Under the pieces are notes generated by a model, which saw nothing but the letters and a program-made list of their open reading frames with translations, ran no database searches and was not told where the DNA came from. Positions 43,592-55,084 of a DNA stretch of 64,000 nt are shown here, in pieces; the first letter of the stretch is position 1; each line of letters starts with the position of its first letter. Source of the stretch: Streptomyces sp. AP-93 (lineage in GTDB: Bacteria; Actinomycetota; Actinomycetes; Streptomycetales; Streptomycetaceae); contig NZ_JALGBX010000007.1 in NCBI RefSeq assembly GCF_022808175.1, positions 248,001 through 312,000 on the forward strand, given 5' to 3'. The translations under genes and the position numbers were made by a program.

Positions 43592-45997
43592 ATGACCGCA
43601 GTCACGGGGGAGACCCCGCTCCAGGGCAGCGGCGTGCTCGGGCAGCCGCTGGACATCCGTGAGGATCCGCAGCTCCTGCGCGGCGAGGCCACGTACGTCG
43701 GTGACATCGACCTGCCGGGCACCGCCCACATGGCGATCCTCGGCAGCCCGGTGGCCCACGCGAAGATCCTCTCCATCGACACCAAGCCCGCCGAGCAGCT
43801 GCCGGGTGTGCTGAAGGTGGCCACCGCGGCCGACTTCACCGACGTCATGCCGCTGCCCTGCATCTGGATACCCGGCGGGGTCGAGAGCCACTTCCCGCCC
43901 CACCCCTACGGACTTCCCGGCTCCCGCCCGGTGCTGTCCGGTGACACCGTGCGCCACGTCGGCGACCCCGTCGCCGTGGTCGTCGCCGAGACCCCGCGCC
44001 AGGCCGCCGCCGCCCTCGCCGCGATCTGCGTCGAGTACGAGCCGCTGCCCGTGGTGACCCGCGCCGACGAGGCCCTCGCCGAAGGCGCCCCCCAGCTCCA
44101 CGAGGCCGTCCCCGGCAACCTGAACGCGTACTGGACCTGCGGCGACAAGGACCGCACCGACGCGGCCATCGCCGCGGCCGAGGTCACCGTCGAGCTGGAC
44201 CTGGTCAACCAGCGCACCATCAACAGCCCCATCGAGCCGCGCGGCGCGGTCGGCGACCACAACGCCGCCACCGGCGAGTACACGCTGTACGCCTCCACCC
44301 AGGGCCCGCACAACCACCGCTTCCTGCTCTCCGCCCTGGTCCTCGGCATCCCCTTCAACAAGCTGCGGGTCATCGCCCCGACCGTCGGCGGCAGCTTCGG
44401 CACCAAGGGGTACCTGTACCCCGACATGCCGCTGGTCCTGCTGCTCTCCAAGGCGCTCGGCCGGCCCGTGAAGTGGGTCGACACCCGCACCGGGCTGATG
44501 AACTCCACCGTCCAGGGCCGCGACCACCGCCAGCACGTCACCCTGGCCGGCACCCGCGACGGCCGGATCACCGCCGTGCGCTGCACGAGCTACGCCAACC
44601 TCGGCGCCTACCCCTCCACCATCGGCCCCGGCGTCGCCACCGCCCTGATGGGCCGCTCCATCAGCGGCATGTACGACATCGACGCCGCCTTCTGCGAGGT
44701 CTACGCCGCCTTCACCAACACCGTCTCGCTCGGCGCCCAGCGCGGCAGCGGACGCGCGGAGGCCGCGTTCCTGATGGAGCGGCTCGTGGACCGCTACGCC
44801 TCGGAGATCGGTATGGACCCGGCGGCGGTGCGCCGCAAGAACCTGGTGCCGAAGGAGAAGTTCCCGTACGACAACGGCCTGGGCTGGACGTACGACTCGG
44901 GCGACTACCAGCTCAACTTCGACCGGGCCATCGAGCTCTCGGGCTACGCCGACATGCCCGCCCGCAAGACCGAGGCCCGCGCCCGCGGCAAGCGGCTCGG
45001 CGTCGGCATCGCCTCCTACGTGGCGATCTGCGGGGTCGGCCCCTCCACCCGGATGTCCAAGGAGGGCATGCTCGGCGGCACCTGGGAGAGCGCGAACATC
45101 CGCGTCCACCCGACCGGCGAGGTCACCGTCACCGTCGGCTCCGCCTCCACCGGCCAGAGCCACGGCACCGTCTTCGCGCAGGTCGCCGCCGACGAACTCG
45201 GCATCGACCCGGCGCAGGTCCAGGTGTACGAGGGGGATACGCAGAAGGCCCCGTACGGTCAGGGAACTTACGGCTCGCGCTCCTACAGCATGGCCGCGCC
45301 GGCCATCGCCCTCACGGCCCGGAAGATCAAGAGCAAGCTGGTCAAGGCCGGAGCCGTCTTCCTCGGCGTCCCCGAGGCCAAGGTCGTCTACGCGGACGGC
45401 AAGGTCTTCGAAGAGGGCAACGAGGAGAACACCAAGACCTTCGCCGAGCTGGCGATGGCCATGTGGTACGGCTGGGGGCTGCCGCCCGAGATCGAGCCCG
45501 CCCTCGACGAGACCACCCACTTCGACCCGCCGGACTTCAACTACCCCTTCGGGACGCACGTCGCGGTCGTCGAGATCGACGAACTGACCGGCGAGACCGA
45601 GGTCGTGGCCTACACCGCCGTCGACGACGCCGGCAACATCGGCAACCCGAAGATCGTGCTCGGCCAGATCGAAGGCAGCATCGTGCACGGCCTCGGCCAG
45701 GCCCTCATGGAGCACGCCGAGTACGACCCGGACGGGCAGCTCGTCAGCCGCGACCTGGGCCACTACGCACTGCCGCGCGCCATCGACGCGCCCTTCTTCA
45801 CCCTGGACAAGACGGTTACCCCCTCCCCGCACAACCCGCTGGGGGCCAAGGGCGCGGGCGAGATCGCCACCGTGCCGCCCGCCGCGGCCGTCGTCAACGC
45901 CGTCGTCGACGCCCTGTCCGACCTGGGCGTCCGGCACATCGACATGCCCGTCACCCCCGAGAAGGTCTGGCGCCGCCTGAGAGGGGAAACCCAGTGA
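43592..45997 (+). CDS. Molybdopterin xanthine-oxidase-family large subunit
   Basis: 801-residue Mo-binding subunit of an aldehyde oxidase/xanthine dehydrogenase-like enzyme: '[17 protein letters not shown]', '[20 protein letters not shown]', '[19 protein letters not shown]' and the catalytic-Glu segment '[16 protein letters not shown]'. The loop that in form I CO dehydrogenase holds the Cys of AYxCSFR reads AQRGSGR, so it is not a form I CODH. The substrate (aldehyde, purine or N-heterocycle) is unknown. ATG 43592 follows AGGAGGGGTGAGGG. Confidence 0.93.
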   Translation: MTAVTGETPLQGSGVLGQPLDIREDPQLLRGEATYVGDIDLPGTAHMAILGSPVAHAKILSIDTKPAEQLPGVLKVATAADFTDVMPLPCIWIPGGVESHFPPHPYGLPGSRPVLSGDTVRHVGDPVAVVVAETPRQAAAALAAICVEYEPLPVVTRADEALAEGAPQLHEAVPGNLNAYWTCGDKDRTDAAIAAAEVTVELDLVNQRTINSPIEPRGAVGDHNAATGEYTLYASTQGPHNHRFLLSALVLGIPFNKLRVIAPTVGGSFGTKGYLYPDMPLVLLLSKALGRPVKWVDTRTGLMNSTVQGRDHRQHVTLAGTRDGRITAVRCTSYANLGAYPSTIGPGVATALMGRSISGMYDIDAAFCEVYAAFTNTVSLGAQRGSGRAEAAFLMERLVDRYASEIGMDPAAVRRKNLVPKEKFPYDNGLGWTYDSGDYQLNFDRAIELSGYADMPARKTEARARGKRLGVGIASYVAICGVGPSTRMSKEGMLGGTWESANIRVHPTGEVTVTVGSASTGQSHGTVFAQVAADELGIDPAQVQVYEGDTQKAPYGQGTYGSRSYSMAAPAIALTARKIKSKLVKAGAVFLGVPEAKVVYADGKVFEEGNEENTKTFAELAMAMWYGWGLPPEIEPALDETTHFDPPDFNYPFGTHVAVVEIDELTGETEVVAYTAVDDAGNIGNPKIVLGQIEGSIVHGLGQALMEHAEYDPDGQLVSRDLGHYALPRAIDAPFFTLDKTVTPSPHNPLGAKGAGEIATVPPAAAVVNAVVDALSDLGVRHIDMPVTPEKVWRRLRGETQ

Positions 45998-46818
45998 TCC
46001 TCGCCGAATTCGACTACGTACGCCCCGTCGGCCTCGACGAGGCCCTGACCCTCCTGGCCGGCCGGCCCGGCGCCCGGGTGCTGGCCGGCGGGCAGAGCCT
46101 GCTGCCCGGCCTGCGCACCGGGGAGGACCGGGCCTCCCTGCTCGTCGACGTCCGCCGGCTGGAAGAGCTCCGGGGCATCGAGCGGACCCCCGCGGGGATC
46201 CGGATCGGGGCGATGACCACCCTGGCCGAACTGGCCGCGGACCACCTGCTGCGGGCCGAGGCGCCGGAGATCGCCGCCGCGGCCCGCGCCAACGGGGACC
46301 CCCAGGTGCGCAACCTCGGCACGGCCGGCGGCAACCTCGCCGCCACCGGCCGGGCCACCGACCTGCCCGTCGCCGCGATCGCCGCCGGAGCCACGGCCGA
46401 ACTGGCCGGTCCGGGCGGGGCGTCGACGGTCAGCGCCGAGGAACTGGCCGCCTCCGGCGTCCCCGCGGGCACCGTCATCACCGCCCTGCTCGTCCCGGCC
46501 GGCGGCCGCGCCGCCGCCTTCGAGAAGACCGCCGACCGGGCGACCCGCTACCCGGTCTGCGCCGCCGCCGTACGCATCACCCCCGACGGGCCGCGCATCG
46601 CGGTCACCGGGGCCACCGCCCGCGCACTGCGGCTGCGCGGGGTCGAAGAACGGCTCGGCGGGGGCCCGTACACGACGCAGAGCGTGCTCGCGGCCTTCCG
46701 CGCCGAACCCCGGGAGCTGTTCGTCCCGGGGCGCGGCACCTCGGCCGAGTACCTAGGCCACCTCGCGGGCGTACTCACCGCCCGCGCGCTCACGAGGGCC
46801 GTGCAGGCAACCGCCTGA
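45994..46818 (+). CDS. Mo hydroxylase FAD-binding subunit (CoxM type)
   Basis: 274-residue PCMH-type FAD protein: 'VLAGGQSLLPGLRTGEDRAS', 'RIGAMTTLAELA', 'NGDPQVRNLGTAGGNLA' and 'VITALLVPAGGRAAAFEKTA'. GTG 45994 overlaps the large-subunit stop by 4 nt (GTGA). It completes the S-L-M heterotrimer. Confidence 0.93.
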   Translation: MILAEFDYVRPVGLDEALTLLAGRPGARVLAGGQSLLPGLRTGEDRASLLVDVRRLEELRGIERTPAGIRIGAMTTLAELAADHLLRAEAPEIAAAARANGDPQVRNLGTAGGNLAATGRATDLPVAAIAAGATAELAGPGGASTVSAEELAASGVPAGTVITALLVPAGGRAAAFEKTADRATRYPVCAAAVRITPDGPRIAVTGATARALRLRGVEERLGGGPYTTQSVLAAFRAEPRELFVPGRGTSAEYLGHLAGVLTARALTRAVQATA

Positions 46819-46844
46819 CCGCCCACGACGGGGGAGTTGAAGCA

Positions 46845-48140
46845 GTGGAACCGTTGCCCACGACAGCGCGGACCGCGCCGTCCGCGACCACCACGGGGGA
46901 CCCCTTGCGTCCAGCCGCCGGCTCCGCAGGCGCACCGGGAAGCTCCGGCTTCCGGGTCGTGGGCGCGGTCCTCGTCCTGCTGATGCTCTCCTCCTCCGTC
47001 CCCTCCGCCCTCTACGTGCTCTACCAGCAGGAGTGGGGCCTGTCCTCCGGCATGATCACGGTGGTCTTCGCCCTGTACGCCGTCACCGTGCTCGCCGGAC
47101 TCCTGCTGTTCGGCTCGCTGTCCGACACCCTCGGCCGGCGGCCCGTACTCGCCGCGGGCCTGCTCCTCGCGATCGTCTCCATGGTCCTGTTCGCCTCGGC
47201 CCAGGGCCTCGGCCTGCTGCTCGCCGCCCGCGCCGTGCAGGGGCTGGCGGTGGGCCTGGCCACCGGAGCCATGGGCGCCGCCCTGCTGGAACTCAGCCCC
47301 GGCTCCCGGCCCGCGCTCGGCGCCCAGGTCAACAGCGCCGGCCCGACCGTCGGCATCGGCCTCGGCGGCATCGGGGCCGGGCTGCTCGTGCAGTACGCGC
47401 CCGCTCCGACCGTCCTGACCTACCTGCTGCTCGTGGGGGCCTTCGCCGTCTGTCTGGCCGGCGTGGCCCGGATGGCGGAGAGCGCCCCGGGGAGGGCCGG
47501 GGGCGGGGGCGGCGGACGGCTGAAGATCGCCCCGCACCGGATCCACATCCCCGCCGCCGCGCGCGGCCGCTTCGCCGTGCTGATCCTGACCATCGTGGCC
47601 GTCTGGTCGGTCGGCGGCTTCTACCTCTCGCTCGGCCCGCACCTGGTCCTCTCCCTGCTCAGCAGCACCAACTACCTCGTCGGCGGAGCCACCGTGGCCC
47701 TCCTGGCCGGCGCCGCCACCGCCGCCCAGCTCCTGCTGGGCCGCACCGAGGCCCTGCGCACCGCCGTCCTCGGTCTGTTCGGCCTGCTCGGCGGGCTGGC
47801 CCTGGTGCTCCTCGCGCTCGGGCTCGGCTCGGCCCCCGCGTTCCTCGTGGCCACCGCCGTCCTCGGAGCCGGCTGGGGCGCCGCCTTCCTCGGCTCCTTC
47901 CGTGCGCTGAGCGCACTGGCCGAGCCCGCACACCGGGGCGAACTGACCGCCGCGGTCTACGTGTTCGCGTACCTCGCGATGAGCGTGCCGGCCGTGCTCG
48001 CCGGACTGCTCACCAACATCCACGGGCTCCAGCGCACCTCGGTCGGCTTCATGGCGACCGTCGCCGCGGTGTGCGCGCTCGCCCTGCTGGCCACCCTGAG
48101 GCTGGCGGCCCGGAACCGGACGGAAGGGAGCACCGCATGA
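46845..48140 (+). CDS. MFS transporter
   Basis: 431-residue major-facilitator protein with about 12 hydrophobic segments after a disordered ~30-residue N-terminus. The MFS signature 'LLFGSLSDTLGRRPVLA' lies between TM2 and TM3. A sugar- or drug-efflux type is possible; direction and substrate are not readable. GTG 46845 follows GGGGGAG and is 26 bp after the Mo-hydroxylase subunit, so it may import substrate or export product. Confidence 0.9.
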   Translation: MEPLPTTARTAPSATTTGDPLRPAAGSAGAPGSSGFRVVGAVLVLLMLSSSVPSALYVLYQQEWGLSSGMITVVFALYAVTVLAGLLLFGSLSDTLGRRPVLAAGLLLAIVSMVLFASAQGLGLLLAARAVQGLAVGLATGAMGAALLELSPGSRPALGAQVNSAGPTVGIGLGGIGAGLLVQYAPAPTVLTYLLLVGAFAVCLAGVARMAESAPGRAGGGGGGRLKIAPHRIHIPAAARGRFAVLILTIVAVWSVGGFYLSLGPHLVLSLLSSTNYLVGGATVALLAGAATAAQLLLGRTEALRTAVLGLFGLLGGLALVLLALGLGSAPAFLVATAVLGAGWGAAFLGSFRALSALAEPAHRGELTAAVYVFAYLAMSVPAVLAGLLTNIHGLQRTSVGFMATVAAVCALALLATLRLAARNRTEGSTA

Positions 48141-49657
48141 GCGCTGCCCCGGGTACCGCCGAGCTGCGCACCGCGCTGCGCGGGCTGGAGATCTTCGAGG
48201 GCCTCACCGAGGAGCAGCTGGACTGGCTGGTCTCGGTGTCCGCACCCCGGGTGCTCGCCGACGGTGAGGTCCTCTTCCGTGACGGGGAGGAGGCCACGGG
48301 CTTCCACGTCCTGCTCTCCGGGGGCCTCGTGGTGACCAAGGTCGTCGACGGCCGCGAGGAAGTCCTGACCCGGCACTCCACCGAGGAGGAGAGCGCGGCC
48401 GCCGAGGACCACGACGGCAAGCCCTCGGCCGCGCACCGGTTCACCGGCGAACTGCCGCTGCTGACCGACGGGGCGTACGTGGCCACGGCCGCGGCGAGCG
48501 GGCCGGCCACCACCGTGGTGGCGTACGCGAAGCCGGTCTTCTTCGAGATGCTGACCCGCTGCCACGGGGTGGCCGCCGTACTGATCCCCGTGCTGGCCTG
48601 GCGCATCAAGTCCTCGGAGGTCCAGGCCCGCAAACGGGCCACCGTCGAGGCCCTGGGCACCCTGGCGGCCGGCCTCGCGCACGAGCTGAACAACCCGGCC
48701 GCCGCCGTGGCCCGCGCCGCGCAGGAACTGGCGCCCGCCCTGGACCAGCTCACGCGCACCGCCCAGGCCTGGGGCGCGGCCGCCACGGACGCCGAGCGCT
48801 CCGTGTTCGACCAGCTCGCCGAGGAACTGGACAAGACGGCACCGCCGTTGGTCTCCGATCCGCTGGACCAGGCGGACGCGGAGGAGCAGATCGCCGACTG
48901 GGCCGAGGAAGCCGGCGCGGAGCGGGCGGGGCTGCTCGGCTCGGGGGTCTGCGACCTCGGACTGGACCTGGGCGGGCTCCTGGAGCGGCTGGAGGGGGTC
49001 GGCGAGCCGGCCCTGCCCGCGGCCCTGGACCACCTGGCGGCCCTCCTGGAGATCCGCTCGCTCGCCGCCGAGCTGCGGGCGGCCGGTCCGCGGATCTCGC
49101 AGCTGGTCGCGGCCACCCGGGATTACGCCAATCTCGACCGGGCCCCCGAGCAGCGCTTCGCGGTCACCGACGGACTGGAGAACACGCTGGTCGTGCTGCG
49201 CGCCAAGCTCGCCGGGATCGGGATCGTGCGCGCGTACGAACCGGACCTGCCCGAACTGACGGGCTATCCGAGCGAGCTGAACCAGGTGTGGACCAACCTG
49301 GTCGACAACGCGGCGGCCGCCATGGAGGGCGCCGGAACCCTCACCCTGCGCGCCCGGGTCGAAGGCGTCTGCCTGGTGGTGGAGATCGCCGACACCGGCT
49401 CGGGGATACCCGGGGAATCCCTGCCGAGGATCTTCGAACCCTTCTACACGACCAAGGACGTGGGGAAGGGAACCGGTCTCGGTCTGCACCTCAGCTACCG
49501 CATCGTGACCCAGCGCCACCACGGTTCGATCACGGCCCGCTCGCGCCCGGGGGAGACCCGGATGACCGTACGGCTGCCGCTGTCCGGGACCGATCCGTCC
49601 TGCGCCGTTCCGGACGGCCCCACAGTTCCCACCGCTCCAACCCCATCGAAGAGTTGA
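48137..49657 (+). CDS. cNMP-binding-domain histidine kinase
   Basis: 506 residues: an N-terminal cyclic-nucleotide-binding-like domain (about 10-150, 'FEGLTEEQLDWLVSVSAPRV', 'FHVLLSGGLVVTKVV'), a dimerisation helix with His182 in 'LAAGLAHELNNPAAAV', and HATPase motifs 'QVWTNLVDNAAAAME', 'DTGSGIPGE', 'GTGLGLHLSYRIV'. No transmembrane segment. The partner regulator is not adjacent. ATG overlaps the MFS stop by 4 nt. Confidence 0.9.
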   Translation: MSAAPGTAELRTALRGLEIFEGLTEEQLDWLVSVSAPRVLADGEVLFRDGEEATGFHVLLSGGLVVTKVVDGREEVLTRHSTEEESAAAEDHDGKPSAAHRFTGELPLLTDGAYVATAAASGPATTVVAYAKPVFFEMLTRCHGVAAVLIPVLAWRIKSSEVQARKRATVEALGTLAAGLAHELNNPAAAVARAAQELAPALDQLTRTAQAWGAAATDAERSVFDQLAEELDKTAPPLVSDPLDQADAEEQIADWAEEAGAERAGLLGSGVCDLGLDLGGLLERLEGVGEPALPAALDHLAALLEIRSLAAELRAAGPRISQLVAATRDYANLDRAPEQRFAVTDGLENTLVVLRAKLAGIGIVRAYEPDLPELTGYPSELNQVWTNLVDNAAAAMEGAGTLTLRARVEGVCLVVEIADTGSGIPGESLPRIFEPFYTTKDVGKGTGLGLHLSYRIVTQRHHGSITARSRPGETRMTVRLPLSGTDPSCAVPDGPTVPTAPTPSKS

Positions 49658-49669
49658 AAGGGAGTCGAC

Positions 49670-50011
49670 ATGCCCAAGTACGACATCTCCACGCTGCACC
49701 CGGTGTTCGTCCGGCAGATGGACGCGCTCGCGGCCCTGGACATCGAGGCGGTCATGAAGAACTACACCGACGACGCGGTGCTGTTGCGCTTCGAGGGCGT
49801 CTCCGTCGGCATCGACGCGGTGCGCGAGACGTTCACCGGATACCTGACGGTGAAGCCCACCCTCGTGGAGCTGCAGGAATACGTCGAGACCGACGACACC
49901 ATCTTCTACCGGGCGATCATGAACCTGAATGGTGAACCGGAGCACGCGTTCGGGACACTTGTCGTCCGCGATGGCCGGATCTGGCGGCAGACTGCCGGAT
50001 TTGGCGGCTGA
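49670..50011 (+). CDS. NTF2/SnoaL-like protein (fourth of four)
   Basis: 113 residues: 'FVRQMDALAALDIEAVMKNY', 'ITDDAVLLRFEGVSVG'-type segment, and 'AFGTLVVRDGRIWRQTAGF'. A SnoaL-like small protein again directly after a regulatory gene (12 bp after the kinase). It is the shortest of the four. Confidence 0.84.
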   Translation: MPKYDISTLHPVFVRQMDALAALDIEAVMKNYTDDAVLLRFEGVSVGIDAVRETFTGYLTVKPTLVELQEYVETDDTIFYRAIMNLNGEPEHAFGTLVVRDGRIWRQTAGFGG

Positions 50012-50112
50012 TTGCCGAAATCTGGGTAGCGTGTGCGGGGAGGGTGGGGAACTGCACCCTCCCCGTATGTGCGACAGCCGTAGATATATGCAAGAACCGT
50101 GAAGGGGAGGTC

Positions 50113-50760
50113 ATGGAAACGGAAACCGGCCGGGTCGAGGCATTCAGTGACGGCGTATTCGCGATCATCATCACCATCCTTGTCCTGGAATTGAAAGTTC
50201 CGGAAGAAACCGGATCCGACTTCTGGCACGGAGTGCGGGAACAGTGGCCGCACTACGCCGCCTATGTGGTGAGTTTCCTCATCATCGGCGTGATGTGGGT
50301 GAACCACCACACCATCTTCAGTCACATCAAGCGGGTCGACCGCCCTTTGCTGTTCCTGAACCTCCTGGTGCTGATGGTCGTGTCGGTGATCCCCTACACC
50401 ACCAACGTGCTCGCCGAACACCTCATGGAAGAAGGGGGATCGGCCAACGCCGCGGCCGTCCTCTACAGCCTCGTCACGGTGGCCTACGCCTTGGCGTTCA
50501 TGGCCTTCTGGTGGTACGTCACCCGGGTGGGGCACCTCTTCCACGACCAGGTGGACAAGGACGGCGCCCGGGCCACCAGGATCCGCTTCGGCCTGGGTGC
50601 CATCGCCTATCCCCTGACCGTCGTACTGGCCTTCGTGTCCGCTCCGCTCACTCTCGTCGCGCACTTCCTGATCGCGCTCTACTATGCGGCGAACCAGATC
50701 CCCATCCCCCTCGTGGTAGAAGAAGAGCGGCTCGAATCTGCCAGCGACCTCAGGAAGTAG
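50113..50760 (+). CDS. TMEM175-like potassium channel protein
   Basis: 215-residue membrane protein with the bacterial TMEM175 signature 'RVEAFSDGVFAIIITILVLE' in the first helix and about six hydrophobic segments, including 'YVVSFLIIGVMWVNHHTIF'. Bacterial members are K+-selective. ATG 50113 has GGGGAGG upstream. Confidence 0.92.
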   Translation: METETGRVEAFSDGVFAIIITILVLELKVPEETGSDFWHGVREQWPHYAAYVVSFLIIGVMWVNHHTIFSHIKRVDRPLLFLNLLVLMVVSVIPYTTNVLAEHLMEEGGSANAAAVLYSLVTVAYALAFMAFWWYVTRVGHLFHDQVDKDGARATRIRFGLGAIAYPLTVVLAFVSAPLTLVAHFLIALYYAANQIPIPLVVEEERLESASDLRK

Positions 50761-50832
50761 CCGTCGGGACCTACGGCCGTTCTCCGCGGTCAAGTAGGGT
50801 AATGGATCTAGCTGGTCGCGGGGGAGGCCCAG

Positions 50833-52149
50833 ATGGCTCGCGTAGTCCTGCCGGAGGAATCCACCAAGGAAATCTCCGAATTGATCGACGTTCTGATCTC
50901 GCTCTTCTTCGAGTCGTTACCCCGGCGGGACCAGCGAAACTGGGCCCGCGTATACCTGAACGGCCTGGTGCGGACCAACGGAAAGAAAACAATTCGTAAC
51001 ATCGCCGGAACCGGAGCCAGTTCCGTCGAGCAGAGCCTGCAGCAGTTCATCAGCAAATCCCCCTGGGACTGGACCCCCGTCCGCCGGTCCCTCGCCCAGC
51101 ACCTGGAACGCACCGCGCAGCGCCCGCTGGCCTGGGTGGTGCAGCCCATGGTCATAGAGAAGGCCGGTGACCGATCGGTCGGCGTGGGGCGGCAGTTCGT
51201 GCCCCAGCTGGGCCGCACCGCCAACTGTCAGCAGGCCGGCGGGATCTGGCTCACCTCCAGCGATGCCGGCTTCCCCGTCGAATGGACCCTCACCCTCCCC
51301 GGGCCCTGGACGGCGGAACTCCTGCGACGCCGACGGGCCGGGATCCCCGACACGGCCCGCTCGCTCACCCCCGCCCAGGACGCGGTACACGCGGTCCAGC
51401 GGATGGCCGCCACCTGGCAACTCCAGCGCAGGCCCGTGGTGATGGAAGTCTCCAACAGTGAACTGCCGCAGTGCATCGAGTCGTTCGCGATGCAGGACAT
51501 CCCCTTCGTATTCAAAGTGGACGGCACCCTGCCCGTCTCCTTCGGCGGGGCCGGCCGGCACAAACCCGGACCGCACACCGCGCCGGCCCGCGAGCTCATC
51601 GACTCCCTGCGCTCCCAGCGGCGCGTCGTCGAATGGACCCGGCACGGCCGCGCCGAGGGAGCGGTCACCCTGCTCACCTCGGCCGCCATCTTCGCCGCCC
51701 CGGGTGAGGACCGGCTCCTGCCGGTCCCGCCCACCCCCCTGCTGCTCGTCGGGGCCTGGACCGAGGCCGCCCTGCTGCCCTCGGAGTTCTGGATCACCAA
51801 CATCGGCGACCGGCCGCTCGCGCAGCTGTTCCTCCTCGCCAAACTCACCGACCGGGTCGCGCTCGACTTCACCGAGGTCTGCGAGCCCGCCGGAATCCGG
51901 GATTTCGAGGGCCGCTCCTTCCGCGGCTGGCACCACCACGCCACCCTCGCCAGCGTCGCCCACGCCGCGATGCTGCTCGGTGCGCGCGGACGGGGCCCCC
52001 GCCCGCCACACCCCGAGCCGTACCCCGGCCCGGCCCGGACCGCTGCCCCCACCCGTACGGTCGCCGCCGCGCACACCGCCGGACCCCCCGCCCTGCCGCC
52101 GAGACCGGTCATCCCCGGGCAGAGCCCGCGCCGCGAGTACATCCGCTGA
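50833..52149 (+). CDS. IS701-like transposase-derived protein lacking catalytic residues
   Basis: 438 residues with the overall IS701-family DDE fold: N-terminal helical domain, 'RSVGVGRQFVPQLGRTANCQ', '...FVFKVDGTLPVSF' and 'DFEGRSFRGWHHHATL'. In active relatives the first block begins with an Asp-Asp; here it reads 'WVVQPMVIEKAGDRS', and the second Asp segment reads 'VVMEVSNSELPQC'. Two of the three DDE acids are absent, so DNA cutting is unlikely. The C-terminal ~50 residues are Pro-rich. No IS ends surround it, and ATG-TGA overlaps XdhC by 1 nt, so it is a resident gene, possibly a DNA-binding regulator. Confidence 0.82.
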   Translation: MARVVLPEESTKEISELIDVLISLFFESLPRRDQRNWARVYLNGLVRTNGKKTIRNIAGTGASSVEQSLQQFISKSPWDWTPVRRSLAQHLERTAQRPLAWVVQPMVIEKAGDRSVGVGRQFVPQLGRTANCQQAGGIWLTSSDAGFPVEWTLTLPGPWTAELLRRRRAGIPDTARSLTPAQDAVHAVQRMAATWQLQRRPVVMEVSNSELPQCIESFAMQDIPFVFKVDGTLPVSFGGAGRHKPGPHTAPARELIDSLRSQRRVVEWTRHGRAEGAVTLLTSAAIFAAPGEDRLLPVPPTPLLLVGAWTEAALLPSEFWITNIGDRPLAQLFLLAKLTDRVALDFTEVCEPAGIRDFEGRSFRGWHHHATLASVAHAAMLLGARGRGPRPPHPEPYPGPARTAAPTRTVAAAHTAGPPALPPRPVIPGQSPRREYIR

Positions 52150-53312
52150 TGCTCGACATCGCCGAAGAGCTACGCGCGTGGTGCGCCGCAGGACGGGACT
52201 TCGCCGTGGCCACGGTGGTCGCCGTCAGCGGCAGCGCACCGCGCGGCCCGGGCGCCTCCCTGGCCGTCGACACCGGGGGCACCGCGCTCGGCTCCCTCTC
52301 CGGGGGCTGCGTCGAATCCGCCGTGCACGAGCTGTGCCTGGAGGCGATCACCTCCGGGCGCGGCGGCGTGCACCGCTTCGGATACAGCGACGACGACGCC
52401 TTCGCGGTGGGGCTGACCTGCGGGGGAGTCCTCGACGTGCTGATCACCCCGGTACGCCGCCACGACCCCGTGCGGCCCGTCATCGGCGCGGTGCTCGACG
52501 CGGCCTGCGCCGGCGCCCGCTCCGCGCTCGGCCGGGTGGTCTGCGGGCCGCCGGAGCAGGTGGGCCGGGCCATCGCCGTGCACGCCGACGGTTCCTACGA
52601 GGGACGCCTCGGCGGGGGCGCCGAGCTGGACCGGGCCGCCGCCGAGCGGGTCCGGGGCTGGCTAGCGGCCGGCCGCACCGGCACCGCCGAGCTGGGCACG
52701 GCGGGCGGCCTGTGCGGGCAGCCCCTGACCCTGCTGGTCGAATCGGCCGCCGAGCCGCCCCGGCTGCTGGTCTACGGGGCCATCGACTTCGCAGCCGCCC
52801 TGGCCCGGATCGGCGCCTTCCTGGGCTACCGGGTCACGGTCTGCGACGCCCGGCCCGTCTTCGTCACGGCCGCCCGGTTCCCCGACGCCGACGAGGTGGT
52901 CGTGGACTGGCCGCACCGGCACCTGGCCGCGGAATGGGAGGCGGGCCGCCTGGATTCCCGTACGACCGTGTGCGTCCTGACCCACGACGCCAAGTTCGAC
53001 GTCCCGCTGCTGACGCTCGCGCTGCGGCTGCCGCTCGGGTACGTGGGCGCCATGGGCTCGCGGCGCACCCACGGAGACCGGGCGCGGCGGCTGCGGGCGG
53101 AGGGGGTGGAGGCGGCCGCGCTGGCCCGGCTGCGCTCACCGATCGGCCTGGACCTCGGCGGGGGGACCCCCGAGGAGACCGCGCTCGCCATCGCCGCCGA
53201 GTTCACGGCCGTCCGGTACGGAGGAACGATTCTCCCGCTGGCCTGGAGCCACGGCCCCGTCCATCGCCGGGCGGACCCGCCGGTGCCCGGCCGGAGGGCC
53301 AAGGTCCCGTAG
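52149..53312 (+). CDS. XdhC/CoxI family protein, Mo-hydroxylase maturation factor
   Basis: 387 residues. The N-terminal XdhC_CoxI domain has 'VVAVSGSAPRGPGASLAV' and 'GSLSGGCVESAVHELCLEA'; the C-terminal Rossmann domain has 'VTVCDARPVFVTAARFPDA', 'VCVLTHDAKFDVPLLTLAL' and 'YVGAMGSRRTHGDR'. XdhC loads or sulfurates the Mo cofactor of xanthine-oxidase-type enzymes. It therefore supports the S-L-M hydroxylase encoded 5 kb upstream in the same direction. Confidence 0.93.
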   Translation: MLDIAEELRAWCAAGRDFAVATVVAVSGSAPRGPGASLAVDTGGTALGSLSGGCVESAVHELCLEAITSGRGGVHRFGYSDDDAFAVGLTCGGVLDVLITPVRRHDPVRPVIGAVLDAACAGARSALGRVVCGPPEQVGRAIAVHADGSYEGRLGGGAELDRAAAERVRGWLAAGRTGTAELGTAGGLCGQPLTLLVESAAEPPRLLVYGAIDFAAALARIGAFLGYRVTVCDARPVFVTAARFPDADEVVVDWPHRHLAAEWEAGRLDSRTTVCVLTHDAKFDVPLLTLALRLPLGYVGAMGSRRTHGDRARRLRAEGVEAAALARLRSPIGLDLGGGTPEETALAIAAEFTAVRYGGTILPLAWSHGPVHRRADPPVPGRRAKVP

Positions 53313-53364
53313 GAAGAGACCATCCGGCCCCAAATCTCCTGGACGATCGGCCGGGGCGGTGTGA

Positions 53365-54891
<1,527 letters not shown>

Positions 54892-54902
54892 TTCCTCTTC
54901 AC

Positions 54903-54940
54903 CACTGCGCCGGGGTCCCCACGGGGGCCCCGGCGCAGTG
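54903..54940 (+). terminator. Hairpin terminator after guaB1
   Basis: CACTGCGCCGGGG at 54903-54915 pairs with 54928-54940, with further pairing in the loop, 11 bp after the guaB1 stop. Confidence 0.82.
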
Positions 54941-55084
54941 CTGTCCGGGCCCGGCTTCCTCGCCGGCCGGGGCAACCGCGCCCTTGGGGCCGCGCGCGCG
55001 GTGCCGACGGGCGGGGGAACCGACGGGCGGGGGCAGGTGTCCGGTGCCACGCTGGTCGTACCCGATCAGCGAAAGGCAGTCGTC

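Noticed and set aside
43592..45997. Form I CO dehydrogenase large subunit
   Set aside because: The characteristic AYxCSFR cysteine loop is absent.
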